Of a stretch of DNA of 41,258 bases, positions 18,834 through 27,954 are shown piece by piece (positions within the stretch are counted from its first letter, which is position 1; each line of letters opens with the position of its first letter). The position numbers were made by a program, and so were the translations under genes. The DNA is from an uncultured bacterium. GTDB taxonomy: Bacteria > Bacteroidota > Bacteroidia > Bacteroidales > CAIWKO01. Under the pieces are notes generated by a model, which made no database searches, was not told the DNA's origin, and saw only the letters and a list, made by a program, of their open reading frames with translations. The stretch is from assembly GCA_903862465.1 (NCBI GenBank), contig CAIOYH010000112.1:1-41258 (forward strand), read 5' to 3'.

Positions 18834-19337
18834 TTAAATTGGAGAGTAAATGGGAGCCAATGATGGGTGAATGAGAGGCAATGTTCCATGAATTTTATTA
18901 GATGGAGAGCAAATGGGAGGCAATGTTCCGTAAATGGGAGGCAATGTTCCGTGAATGAGAGCCAATGTTCCGTGAATGAGAGCCAATTTTCCGTGAATGA
19001 GAGCCAATGTTCCGTGAATGGGAGGCAATGTTCCGTGAATGAGAGCCAATGTTCCGTGAATGGGAGGCAATGTTCCGTGAATGAGAGCCAATGTTCCGTG
19101 AATGGGAGCCAATGTTTCGCGAATGAGAGCCAATGTTGCGTGAATGAGAGCCAATGTTCCGTGAATGAGAGCCAATGTTCCGTGAATGAGAGCCAATGTT
19201 CCGTGAATGAGAGCCAATGATTTTAAGCTGTTCTGAGTGTTTTTAAAGGCACTTATTGACTCAGTTTTATTGGTACACAGATGTGCACTGAGGAGAAGAG
19301 ACACATAGCAAACCAAAAATATTAATAGGATTCGCAT
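18834..19337 (-). CDS. Possible repeat protein: signal-peptide-like N-terminus plus (LALIHGT)n heptapeptide repeats
   Basis: 167-aa ATG ORF; MRILLIFLVCYVSLLLSAHLC looks like an export signal. The repeat tract may instead be non-coding. Confidence 0.35.
   Translation of the reverse strand: MRILLIFLVCYVSLLLSAHLCTNKTESISAFKNTQNSLKSLALIHGTLALIHGTLALIHGTLALIHATLALIRETLAPIHGTLALIHGTLPPIHGTLALIHGTLPPIHGTLALIHGKLALIHGTLALIHGTLPPIYGTLPPICSPSNKIHGTLPLIHPSLAPIYSPI
18912..19217. repeat. 21-bp minisatellite, about 14.5 units (aatgagagccaatgttccgtg / aatgggaggcaatgttccgtg)
   Basis: Directly readable tandem units; + frame translates as NESQCSV/NGRQCSV, - frame as LALIHGT/LPPIHGT. Confidence 0.95.
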
Positions 19338-19346
19338 GTCTGCTTT

Positions 19347-19387
19347 ATCTGCGGGAAATACTTTTTATCTATAAATTTCCCGCAGAT
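19347..19387. repeat. Intergenic hairpin ATCTGCGGGAAAT...ATTTCCCGCAGAT
   Basis: 13-bp perfect stem, 15-nt loop. Confidence 0.65.
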
Positions 19388-19443
19388 TTCGCAAATTGTC
19401 GCATATAAATCTAATTGTCTATATGAAATATTTTAAAAGGAAG

Positions 19444-20484
19444 CTACTCGTTTGCAATCAACCTATCCACAATCAGATTCAACTCTTCATCATGGTCGGA
19501 AACATAGCGTCTGCCGGCAGCCACCAACTCTTGGATGTTTTCGGGTTTGGCATTGTCCATAGCGGAACTTGCTCCTTCAATAGCAGGTTCTAAACGGAAG
19601 TAATCCTTTTTGTCTTTCTCGCTTAAGGTATCGAACATCTGAGAAAGTTGATAGCTCACGGTTTCGGAATTGCCCGACATCAATATATCAATAATAGGCA
19701 TCATCCAACCTAAAGCGCCCCAACCTTTGGCTTCATTATAGGAATATGGCTTGCCTGTGGCGCCCGTGCCGATAGAAACTACCATCATATCTTTCACCAT
19801 AGGTTTATTGGGCTTTTCTGAGTCATTCAGAATGTTGCCGAAGTCGGTTTTGCGAGCTTCCGCATAAGCGCATAAGGCAGGATTGTTAGCAAATACACCT
19901 CCATCCACCAAATAAAGAGGTGCACCATAAATGGAATTGATTTTGGCAGTTTCGAAATAAGTGGGCGCTGCTGAAGTGGCACGACAAATATCGCGGACTA
20001 GGAAATTATCCACGTCGGTCCTTTTGGCATCCATAGAAGTGAAGAAAACGGCTGAACGCTTGGCGATTTCGTAAGAAGTAATCAAACACGGTTTCAGCAA
20101 TTGGCTCAGTTTCGTATCTCCAAAATAGTTTTTCAAGTTTCTTTCGAGATTCACAACAGGGTATTTTTCGTTTGTAAGACCCCATCCCCTACTGACCTTT
20201 TCCCAAAAATCTAAATCGAAAATCTCATGTCCTTTTTCAACATAAAGATCCACGGCTTCTTTCGCTGTGAATTTTGGACGACCATTATCGTTGGGCGCAA
20301 GATATATGCAAGATAAAATACCGCCAGTGCTTGTACCGGCAATAAAATCGAAATAGTCTACTAGACGTTTATCGCCACCTTTTCGTTCGCAAATCTTTGA
20401 TTCGATGTATTCGAGTATGGTTCCGGGAAGTATGCCTTTGATACCGCCGCCATCAATGGATAGGATTCTGATTTTTTTTGACAT
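19444..20484 (-). CDS. Patatin-like phospholipase
   Basis: GGGIKG oxyanion motif, GTSTGG nucleophile elbow, DGGVFANNPA catalytic Asp motif. Confidence 0.92.
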   Translation of the reverse strand: MSKKIRILSIDGGGIKGILPGTILEYIESKICERKGGDKRLVDYFDFIAGTSTGGILSCIYLAPNDNGRPKFTAKEAVDLYVEKGHEIFDLDFWEKVSRGWGLTNEKYPVVNLERNLKNYFGDTKLSQLLKPCLITSYEIAKRSAVFFTSMDAKRTDVDNFLVRDICRATSAAPTYFETAKINSIYGAPLYLVDGGVFANNPALCAYAEARKTDFGNILNDSEKPNKPMVKDMMVVSIGTGATGKPYSYNEAKGWGALGWMMPIIDILMSGNSETVSYQLSQMFDTLSEKDKKDYFRLEPAIEGASSAMDNAKPENIQELVAAGRRYVSDHDEELNLIVDRLIANE

Positions 20485-20680
20485 GGTTTTTTGGTTTTTA
20501 ATTTATACTATTGTTTGATTATGATCTTTAGTCGAGCACAAATGTAACTATTTTTTAGAAGGTAGACAAGAAATTGAAAAAAATATTTTTCTCATCAACG
20601 TTATTAAAAAAGCCCTCAAACATGGCAAAACCCTGTTTTTTAACTTTTTTTCTGAATTAAAATCACTTTTTTTTGAATTA

Positions 20681-20714
20681 TTTGTTTACATGTAATTTTA
20701 TTTGTATATCTTTG
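20681..20714 (+). promoter_or_regulatory. Putative promoter of the cold-shock gene
   Basis: TTTG (20681-20684) and TATCTTTG (20707-20714), about 30 nt before the ATG at 20745; spacing 22 nt is slightly long. Confidence 0.5.
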
Positions 20715-20744
20715 CAAATATTTTAAATACACAATACAATAACA

Positions 20745-20936
20745 ATGAAAAAAGGAACAGTAAAATTCTTCAATGAATTAAAAGGTTTTGGATTTATCAA
20801 AGACAGTGAATCCGAAAAAGAATACTTCGTACATGCTTCTGGTTTAGTTGACCAGATTAAAGAAGGTGACGAAGTGAGTTTTGAACTCCAAGAAGGAAAA
20901 AAAGGATTAAATGCAGTAAATGTTAAACGTACCTAA
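20745..20936 (+). CDS. CspA-family cold-shock protein
   Basis: MKKGTVKFFNELKGFGFIKDSESEKEYFVHASGLVDQIKEGDEVSFELQEGKKGLNAVNVKRT. Confidence 0.95.
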   Translation: MKKGTVKFFNELKGFGFIKDSESEKEYFVHASGLVDQIKEGDEVSFELQEGKKGLNAVNVKRT

Positions 20937-20968
20937 CATTACGTATATCTAAAAAAGGTTTTAATCTG

Positions 20969-20997
20969 AGCCCATCGCAAAACGATGGGCTTTTTTT
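20969..20997 (+). terminator. Rho-independent terminator of the cold-shock gene
   Basis: AGCCCATCG-CAAAA-CGATGGGCT followed by a T-run. Confidence 0.85.
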
Positions 20998-21002
20998 ATG
21001 CC

Positions 21003-21040
21003 AAAAAAAAAGACCTGATAAATTATAATCTGTCAGGTCT
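21003..21040 (-). terminator. Rho-independent terminator of the DEAD-box helicase gene
   Basis: AGACCTGA (21011-21018)/TCAGGTCT (21033-21040) with A-run at 21003-21010, i.e. a T-run on the - strand. Confidence 0.75.
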
Positions 21041-21068
21041 CATCATTTAGTTCTATCCTGTTAAAGGA

Positions 21069-22922
21069 TTAATGTTTATGGCGAGAATAGGTCTTTGACT
21101 TGCTTGGCCTATCTTGTTCTTCTTTTTCGCTCGCAATTCCGATGTTTATTTTACGGTCGCCAAAACGTTTATTTTTCAACAATCTTGAAATTTCTTGGGC
21201 ATAACGACTTTCTATCTCGAAAAAAGAAAATGTTTTCATCAAATCAATACGTCCGATTCCGATTTTTTTACCCGAAGTGCTTGAGTTAATCATTTCAATC
21301 AAACTACCGGGATTGAAACCATCCATTTTGCCTGCATTGATGAACATACGGGTATAGTCTCCCCCTGAACGATCCGACCCACGATCCCTATCACTTCTGT
21401 CGCCACGGTCTCTTCTATCGCCTCTGTCTCCCCTATCACCCCTGCTATCTCTATCACCTCTTGCATCTCTATCCCCCCTGCCGTCTCTATCTCCTCTACT
21501 GTCTCTATCTCCTCTACTGTCCCTTTCTCCTCTATTACGATCACGACGTTTAGAATCACGACGATTTCCATCATCACGGTTGCTACCATAATCATCGGGG
21601 ACTTTAATATCACTTGTCCCGCGATAATAATCTAAAAACTTATTAAACTGCAGCGAAACAAAACGTTTGATCACCTCTTCTTTTTCGAGCCATTCAAGCT
21701 TTTTGAAAATTACAGGTAAATAGGTATCGATTTCCGAATGGTCAATTTCCACTTTTTCCATGCGGTCAATCAAGTGAAACAACTGCTTTTCGCAAATTTC
21801 TCGTCCTTTTGGAATAGCGGCATGTTGGAAGTTCTTCTGAATTTTCTTTTCAATTTGCTTGATAAGATATTTTTCTTTCATATTAACGATAGCGATAGAA
21901 ATACCTGCTTTTCCTGCTCTTCCGGTTCTTCCGCTGCGATGTGTATATACTTCGGGATCGTCTGGAAGATTGTAGTTAATAATATGTGTCAAATCGTTCA
22001 CATCCAATCCGCGTGCTGCCACATCGGTTGCTACTAGCAAGCGAATATTCCGATGGCGAAACTTTTGCATGACCATGTCACGCATGGGTTGAGACAAATC
22101 GCCATGCAAGGAGTCGGCATTATAGCCGTCTTGTATAAGTTTGTCCGCAATTTCTTGTGTTTCGATACGAGTGCGGCAAAAAACAATACCGTAAATGTCA
22201 GGATTGAAATCGGCAATACGTTTTAAAACCAAATATTTATCTTTTGCATGAACCGTATAACAAAGATGTTTCACGTTTTCGGCTCCGGCATTTTTGTTAC
22301 CAATGGTCACTTCGAGTGGATTGGTCATATATTTTCTTGAAATACCAACAATTTCATGAGGCATCGTTGCAGAAAACAATAAGGTGTTTCTGCCATCAGG
22401 AACTTGAGCCAAAATTGCATTAATACTATCAAGAAATCCCATGTTAAGCATTTCGTCAGCTTCATCAAGCACTACGCGAGTTACATCCGAAAGCTTTGCA
22501 GCCTTACGTTCAATCAAATCTATCAAACGACCTGGAGTCGCCACAATGATTTGTACACCTTTCTTCAATGCATTTATTTGTGTTTCGATACTTGAGCCAC
22601 CATATACAGGAAGCACTTTCAAATCGTCTATATAGCGTGCATAATCGTTCAAATCGCCTGCAATTTGCAAACAAAGTTCACGGGTTGGGCATAAAATCAA
22701 TGCTCTTGGCAGTTTTGTTCCCGGATGAGCTTCCTGAATCAATGGCAAACCATAGGCTGCTGTTTTACCTGTACCGGTTTGCGCTAGTGCAATGATATCA
22801 GATTTTTTGTTAAGCATTAAGGGGATAACTTCTTCTTGAACCGGCATAGGGTTTTCAAAGCCAAGTTCTAGTATTGCCCTCTGAATTTGAGGGTTTATAC
22901 CTAATTCTTCAAATGTTGTCAT
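21069..22922 (-). CDS. DEAD-box RNA helicase (DeaD/CsdA-like) with RGD-rich linker and DbpA-type RNA-binding domain
   Basis: AQTGTGKTAAYGLP, VLDEADEMLNMGF, LFSATMP, HRSGRTGRAGKAG; (GDRDSR)n tract; C-terminal 'YTRMFINAGKMDGFNPGSLIEMIN...KIGIGRIDLMKTFSFFEIE'. Confidence 0.93.
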   Translation of the reverse strand: MTTFEELGINPQIQRAILELGFENPMPVQEEVIPLMLNKKSDIIALAQTGTGKTAAYGLPLIQEAHPGTKLPRALILCPTRELCLQIAGDLNDYARYIDDLKVLPVYGGSSIETQINALKKGVQIIVATPGRLIDLIERKAAKLSDVTRVVLDEADEMLNMGFLDSINAILAQVPDGRNTLLFSATMPHEIVGISRKYMTNPLEVTIGNKNAGAENVKHLCYTVHAKDKYLVLKRIADFNPDIYGIVFCRTRIETQEIADKLIQDGYNADSLHGDLSQPMRDMVMQKFRHRNIRLLVATDVAARGLDVNDLTHIINYNLPDDPEVYTHRSGRTGRAGKAGISIAIVNMKEKYLIKQIEKKIQKNFQHAAIPKGREICEKQLFHLIDRMEKVEIDHSEIDTYLPVIFKKLEWLEKEEVIKRFVSLQFNKFLDYYRGTSDIKVPDDYGSNRDDGNRRDSKRRDRNRGERDSRGDRDSRGDRDGRGDRDARGDRDSRGDRGDRGDRRDRGDRSDRDRGSDRSGGDYTRMFINAGKMDGFNPGSLIEMINSSTSGKKIGIGRIDLMKTFSFFEIESRYAQEISRLLKNKRFGDRKINIGIASEKEEQDRPSKSKTYSRHKH

Positions 22923-23061
22923 GTTGTTTGTTACGTTACGTGTTTTTCGGGTTTGTATCCCAACAGATTTTATTGGAATGGCGGGAATTGAAACTTCAAA
23001 TAATAATAATAAAAATATTTTTTTGCAAAGATAGTCTATTATTCAATACATGACGTCCAAA

Positions 23062-24810
23062 TTATTGTAATAATGCCAAATCTTCAATAATTGCATCTAT
23101 TTTTTGTTTGCAAACACTTTCAATTTCCTTAAATTTCGAGACATCTTTTAATTCTGTTTTTATCCCGAAATAAAACTTGATTTTAGGTTCGGTACCTGAT
23201 GGACGTATTGTGATTTTACTTCCATCAGCAGTAAAAACCTGCAAAACATCGGATTTTGGCAATTCGATGTTAGCAATATTACCATTCAAAGTATTGATAT
23301 TCCTTTGAAGTTTATAGTCTTTAATAGCTACAACTTTGGAGTCGTTTATTGCTTTTGGAGGATTCGTTCTGAAATTAGCCATCATTTGTTTGATTTCGTC
23401 GGCACCGGATTTGCCTTTCTTGGTGATGGAGAGTAAACTTTCATAGTACATGCCAAATTCCTTATAGATTTCCAACAGTAAAGCATATAAAGAAATGCCT
23501 TGCTCCTTGGCATGGACTGCAGTTTCAGCAATCATACAACAAGAAATCACCGCGTCTTTATCCCTTACAAAGTCGCCTACCAAATAGCCATAGCTTTCTT
23601 CGCCTCCCCCAATAAAAGTCTTTTGCCCTTCAAATTTTCTGATTATTTCTGCAATGTATTTGAAACCTGTCAACACATCAAAATATTCCACCCCGAATTT
23701 ATTGGCAATTTCTACTAACAACTCACTTGTTACAATTGTTTTTACAATAAATTCCTTCCCAAGTAACTTACCCGTTTTTTTCCATTGATTGATTAGGTAA
23801 TAGATAAGTAAGGAGGCAGTTTGATTGCCATTTAATAATATGTATTCGCCCCTATCATCTTTAATAGCAACGCCCACTCTGTCAGCATCAGGATCAGTAG
23901 CTAAGACCAATTCTGCATTCACCAATTTTGCTTTCTCAATCGCCATCGCTAAAGCTGCCTTTTCTTCAGGATTGGGTGATTTTATCGTTGGAAAATTACC
24001 ATCAGGGATAGCTTGTTCTTCCACCAAATGGATATTTTTAAACCCATATTGTTTCAAAGCGATTGGAACGAGCGTGATTCCTGTGCCATGCAAAGCCGTG
24101 TAAACAATACTTATATCTTTGTGTTTATGGATAATCTCAGGAATGAAAGACAGCTTTTTAACTTCCGCAAGATAAGCCAAATCAACTTCTTTACCTATAC
24201 TTATAATGTTCTCAGGTTTCGCAGAAAAACGAATCATATCAATAGCTGTAATCTTACGCACCTCAACAATAACGTTATCATCATGAGGAGCAACCAATTG
24301 CCCACCATCTTCCCAATAGACTTTATAGCCGTTATATTCTTTTGGATTATGAGATGCCGTTATGACAATGCCACTTTGACATCCAAGATGACGTATGGCG
24401 AAAGAGAGTTCCGGTGTAGGACGAAGCTCTTCAAACAAAAAGACTTTGCAGTTGTTCGCCGAGAGAATTTCTGCTGAAATTTGAGCAAAATATTTACTAT
24501 TGTTCCGAGAGTCGTAAGCAATGGCAACTTTAATTTCACTTATATTGGGAAACATCAGATGCAGATAATTCGCCAAGCCTTGCGTTGCCATACCCACAGT
24601 ATATTTATTCATGCGATTGCTGCCGACCCCCATGATGCCGCGTAAGCCACCTGTACCAAACTCCAAATCAGTATAAAACGATTCAAAGAGTTCGTCAGGA
24701 TTTTCATCCATCAATTGTTTCACTTGTTGACGGGTTTGCTCATCAAAGTTCTCGCCAAGCCATTGTTGTGCCTTTGCTATAATTGATTTGTCAATATTCT
24801 CAAGTTCCAT
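23062..24810 (-). CDS. Phospho-sugar mutase (phosphoglucomutase/phosphomannomutase family)
   Basis: GTGGLRGIMGVGSNRMN, VITASHNPKEYNGYKVYW, ATDPDADRVGVA, GGGEESYGYLVGDFVRDKDAV, RPSGTEPKIKFYFG. Confidence 0.93.
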   Translation of the reverse strand: MELENIDKSIIAKAQQWLGENFDEQTRQQVKQLMDENPDELFESFYTDLEFGTGGLRGIMGVGSNRMNKYTVGMATQGLANYLHLMFPNISEIKVAIAYDSRNNSKYFAQISAEILSANNCKVFLFEELRPTPELSFAIRHLGCQSGIVITASHNPKEYNGYKVYWEDGGQLVAPHDDNVIVEVRKITAIDMIRFSAKPENIISIGKEVDLAYLAEVKKLSFIPEIIHKHKDISIVYTALHGTGITLVPIALKQYGFKNIHLVEEQAIPDGNFPTIKSPNPEEKAALAMAIEKAKLVNAELVLATDPDADRVGVAIKDDRGEYILLNGNQTASLLIYYLINQWKKTGKLLGKEFIVKTIVTSELLVEIANKFGVEYFDVLTGFKYIAEIIRKFEGQKTFIGGGEESYGYLVGDFVRDKDAVISCCMIAETAVHAKEQGISLYALLLEIYKEFGMYYESLLSITKKGKSGADEIKQMMANFRTNPPKAINDSKVVAIKDYKLQRNINTLNGNIANIELPKSDVLQVFTADGSKITIRPSGTEPKIKFYFGIKTELKDVSKFKEIESVCKQKIDAIIEDLALLQ

Positions 24811-24880
24811 ATATATAATATTTTCTTACAAAATTAAACTTTTGCAAAAATACACAATCTAAACTTGAAATTTAAACATT

Positions 24881-25741
24881 ATGAAAAAAATTAATAGTAA
24901 ATTATTAAAGGTAGTTGCTTCATTGCTAACCTTGCTCTTTGGATTTTCATCAAACGTGATTGCACAATACGGTGTTCCTCAAAATTATTACAAACTCAAA
25001 GGCAATATATGCGACTTTGAAAATACTAAACCTATAGCAGGGATTAAAGTTTCAATAAAAAACACAGAATACACCATAGATGAAGTAGTGACTGACAAAC
25101 TTGGCAACTTTGAAATAAACACCTTTTATTGGGCATTTGATAAAATACTTTCACTTCAAGCAAAGGATAATAGTTCGGAAAATTACTTGCCGAAAGATAC
25201 TAATTTTATGCTTCAGTATCAAGATTTTTCCATAACAGAACCGCGGGGTTCTTGGGAATATGACAAAACGTGCCGTTACGTAGTGAATTTGAAATTAAAA
25301 AAGGAACTACCCATTTTAGATAGTATGCCTGCATTAACCGATTCATCAAAATATGAGGACGAACCCAAGACCTTGAAAGATACCATTATTATTAATGAGG
25401 ATGCTGCGCTAACGTCGAACGAAAATATTACGCAAGATTCTTTGGCAATAAAATCCTCGGTAAATACCGAGCAATACCCTCCTAAAGTTATCAACTACAT
25501 TGAAGTGTATCCCAATCCAACGAATACGATTATTCATATTATTATTGATTCGAAAAACAACGAAAAAGCAAATCTTGAGCTTTTTGATAATAATTCCAAT
25601 CAGCTCATTAGAAAATCAATTGAGTTATATGTAGGTTTGAATCCATTTGAAATGGATATGAGACCCTATCCTGTTGGAAATTATCTACTGATAATTACAC
25701 AACAAGACAGAAGAAGTATCAAAAAGATTATAAAACTATAA
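24881..25741 (+). CDS. Secreted protein with carboxypeptidase-regulatory-like N-domain and T9SS type A sorting domain
   Basis: Signal peptide; 'YGVPQNYYKLKGNICDFENTKPIAGIKVSIKNTEYTIDEVVTDKLGNFEIN'; C-terminal 'VYPNPTNTIIHII...YPVGNYLLIITQQDRRSIKKIIKL'. Confidence 0.75.
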   Translation: MKKINSKLLKVVASLLTLLFGFSSNVIAQYGVPQNYYKLKGNICDFENTKPIAGIKVSIKNTEYTIDEVVTDKLGNFEINTFYWAFDKILSLQAKDNSSENYLPKDTNFMLQYQDFSITEPRGSWEYDKTCRYVVNLKLKKELPILDSMPALTDSSKYEDEPKTLKDTIIINEDAALTSNENITQDSLAIKSSVNTEQYPPKVINYIEVYPNPTNTIIHIIIDSKNNEKANLELFDNNSNQLIRKSIELYVGLNPFEMDMRPYPVGNYLLIITQQDRRSIKKIIKL

Positions 25742-27283
25742 ATGCTCCTTGCGTAATAAGTCGTTGACTGTTTTGACAGGATTGAAAGTAATAATAGGTA
25801 CTTCTACAAAGATCGTATGCCACTTTGCCATAGCCCCATTCCATAAACCGGGCAATTCTTGAGCTTTAAGAGGTTTCCCATCTTTGGTTTTAAGCGATAT
25901 AAAACCTGTGGATACATCCACAAAATCATTGAGGTTGAATTTTCTGCCTTTATAATCCATAAAACAACACACCAAATCAACAGGGTTGAAATGCGTAGCC
26001 TTACTCATAATCTTTCGCTGACTCTCATCTTGAACATCTACTTGGGAGGACTCGATAATCTGTAAAGAGAGGTTTCCATTACAGTCTCTTACCACGAAAG
26101 GACCACCTCCGGGTTCTCCTTCGTTTTTCACCATGCCGCATACACGAATCGGACGATTTAGTAAGGCAAATAATTGTCGAATCTTTTCCGATTTATCGGC
26201 GGTAAAAAAATCCTCAGCAAAAGTGCACATCAGCTCGTCTTTGATAAAAGAAATTATCTGATTTAGGATTTTCTCCGACAGGTCAGGTTTCTCAAGCAGT
26301 TTGAGATACTCATAAACGCTGTTCCGAATATTAAGCAAACAGCCTGCAAGCGCCATTTTATAGAGATTGGTTTCAGGCTTCAATCTGTCGGGGACTATGT
26401 TATCAATGTTCTTGATAAAAACAATATCGGCAACAATATGATTCAGATTGTTGATTAATGCTCCATGACCACCCGGTCTGAAAAGCAAAGAGCCATCTGC
26501 ATTGCGAAAAGGCAAGTTGTCTTCATCCACGGCGATAGTATCAGTGGAGGCATTCTGAATGGAATGTGTAATGCGAAACTTCACTTTAAAAGATTCTTCG
26601 TACTGTGCCACAACTTCCTTCAGCAAAGTTTCAAATTTTCCAATATGTTCCGGAGAAAGTGTGAAATGAATATCCACATTACGATTGCTATCCGAACAAT
26701 AATTGGCACCTTCCACCAAATGCTCTTCCACAGCAGTTCGCGGATGTGTTTCGTAGTTATGAAACTTCAATAAGGCTTTGGGTAAAGCTGCATAATTTAA
26801 TCCTGGTTCGTAAAGCAAAAAGTCGAGTATTGTATTATAATCATGTTGCTCAAGGCAAGTAGTAATATCTTTTCCTTTTTCTGACATACATGTCTTCAAA
26901 TCATTGAAAAAGGCAAAGAGTTGAATATTTTTGAAGAAATACCCAACAGTATTAAAATCGGTTTCGCCTTTTAATTGCTCAATTTGTTCATCAGTGGCAA
27001 CATACTCACTTCTGAAAGAAAACAAATGGCTAAACATGCGCGTGGCAGCACCCGAAGCAGGAACAAATTTCAGCGTCCTTATATTATTCAGGTTACGAAG
27101 ATAAAAATCCGCCAATTCATTCGTAGTTTGGGCATCAAACTTCTTCATGCCATATTTCAAAGTGGCGGGGGCATCAAGTTTTACAAACGGGAATCCATTT
27201 TTGAAATTGGCTATCTGCTCTTCAATCAATGCTATTGAAATGCCTTTGTTTTTTATTTGCGCTAAATCCTTTTCTGAGTACAT
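25736..27283 (-). CDS. DUF4301 family protein
   Basis: MYSEKDLAQIKNKGISIALIEEQIANFKNGFPFVKL...VPASGAATRMFSHLFSF...RPGGHGALINNLN; start at 27283 preferred over 27343. Confidence 0.85.
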   Translation of the reverse strand: MYSEKDLAQIKNKGISIALIEEQIANFKNGFPFVKLDAPATLKYGMKKFDAQTTNELADFYLRNLNNIRTLKFVPASGAATRMFSHLFSFRSEYVATDEQIEQLKGETDFNTVGYFFKNIQLFAFFNDLKTCMSEKGKDITTCLEQHDYNTILDFLLYEPGLNYAALPKALLKFHNYETHPRTAVEEHLVEGANYCSDSNRNVDIHFTLSPEHIGKFETLLKEVVAQYEESFKVKFRITHSIQNASTDTIAVDEDNLPFRNADGSLLFRPGGHGALINNLNHIVADIVFIKNIDNIVPDRLKPETNLYKMALAGCLLNIRNSVYEYLKLLEKPDLSEKILNQIISFIKDELMCTFAEDFFTADKSEKIRQLFALLNRPIRVCGMVKNEGEPGGGPFVVRDCNGNLSLQIIESSQVDVQDESQRKIMSKATHFNPVDLVCCFMDYKGRKFNLNDFVDVSTGFISLKTKDGKPLKAQELPGLWNGAMAKWHTIFVEVPIITFNPVKTVNDLLRKEHL

Positions 27284-27524
27284 AGAAATATTTTTTTTCA
27301 AACGTACAACTATTTCAAATTGTGACAAAACTTTTTTTTGCATTTCTGCTATTCACTATCATTTTTGTCATGTTTTCTGACGAAATGGCAGACAATTGCA
27401 CTATGTCATTAAATTTGCATAATGCTTCGAAATAAAAAAATAAAACGAAAGTTATACATCGAATTATAATTTTGCGTACTTTTGATGTTTCTTTTAAAAA
27501 CAGATAATAACTAAAAAGTAAAGT

Positions 27525-27929
27525 ATGAACTGTCCAGTGTGCAAAAAATCAATGCTGGTGCTGGAACTTCAGCAAATAGAAATTGATTACTGTCAGGGAT
27601 GTGATGGTATATGGCTTGATGCGGGCGAATTGGAGTTATTGTTTGATGACAATCAAGCAAAAAAACAACTGCTCGACTCCTTTAGCCTCGACCGCAATAA
27701 TCCCGAAAAACCCCGTCGTTGCCCCAAGTGCTCAAAAAAGATGCACAAAGTTTGGGTGGGTGAAGGTGACAAAAAAGTGTTGATAGACAAATGCAGAAAA
27801 GACCACGGCATTTGGTTCGACGAAGGTGAACTACATGATGTGGTTGAACTGGGAAATATTGACAAACATAATAAAGTAATAGAATTATTGAACGATATGT
27901 TCGCACATAAATTAAAAACTAAAAATTAA
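27525..27929 (+). CDS. zf-TFIIB (transcription-factor zinc-finger) domain protein
   Basis: MNCPVCKKSMLVLELQQIEIDYCQGCDGIWLDAGELELL plus a second zinc-ribbon half CPKCSKKM...DKCRKDHGIWFDEGEL. Confidence 0.85.
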   Translation: MNCPVCKKSMLVLELQQIEIDYCQGCDGIWLDAGELELLFDDNQAKKQLLDSFSLDRNNPEKPRRCPKCSKKMHKVWVGEGDKKVLIDKCRKDHGIWFDEGELHDVVELGNIDKHNKVIELLNDMFAHKLKTKN

Positions 27930-27954
27930 AAACTAAAAATAAGGAGAAAAAACT

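Noticed and set aside
18912-19217. 21-bp repeats as a CRISPR array
   Set aside because: Units are directly tandem with no spacers and no cas genes are present.
19444-20484. Patatin as a CBASS (CapV-like) or other anti-phage effector
   Set aside because: No CD-NTase/cyclase, sensor or other defence gene nearby; neighbours are intergenic repeats and a cold-shock gene.
21299-21613. 104-aa - strand ORF (EEIETVEEIETAGG...) in the helicase gene
   Set aside because: Alternate frame of the RGD repeat tract in the helicase.
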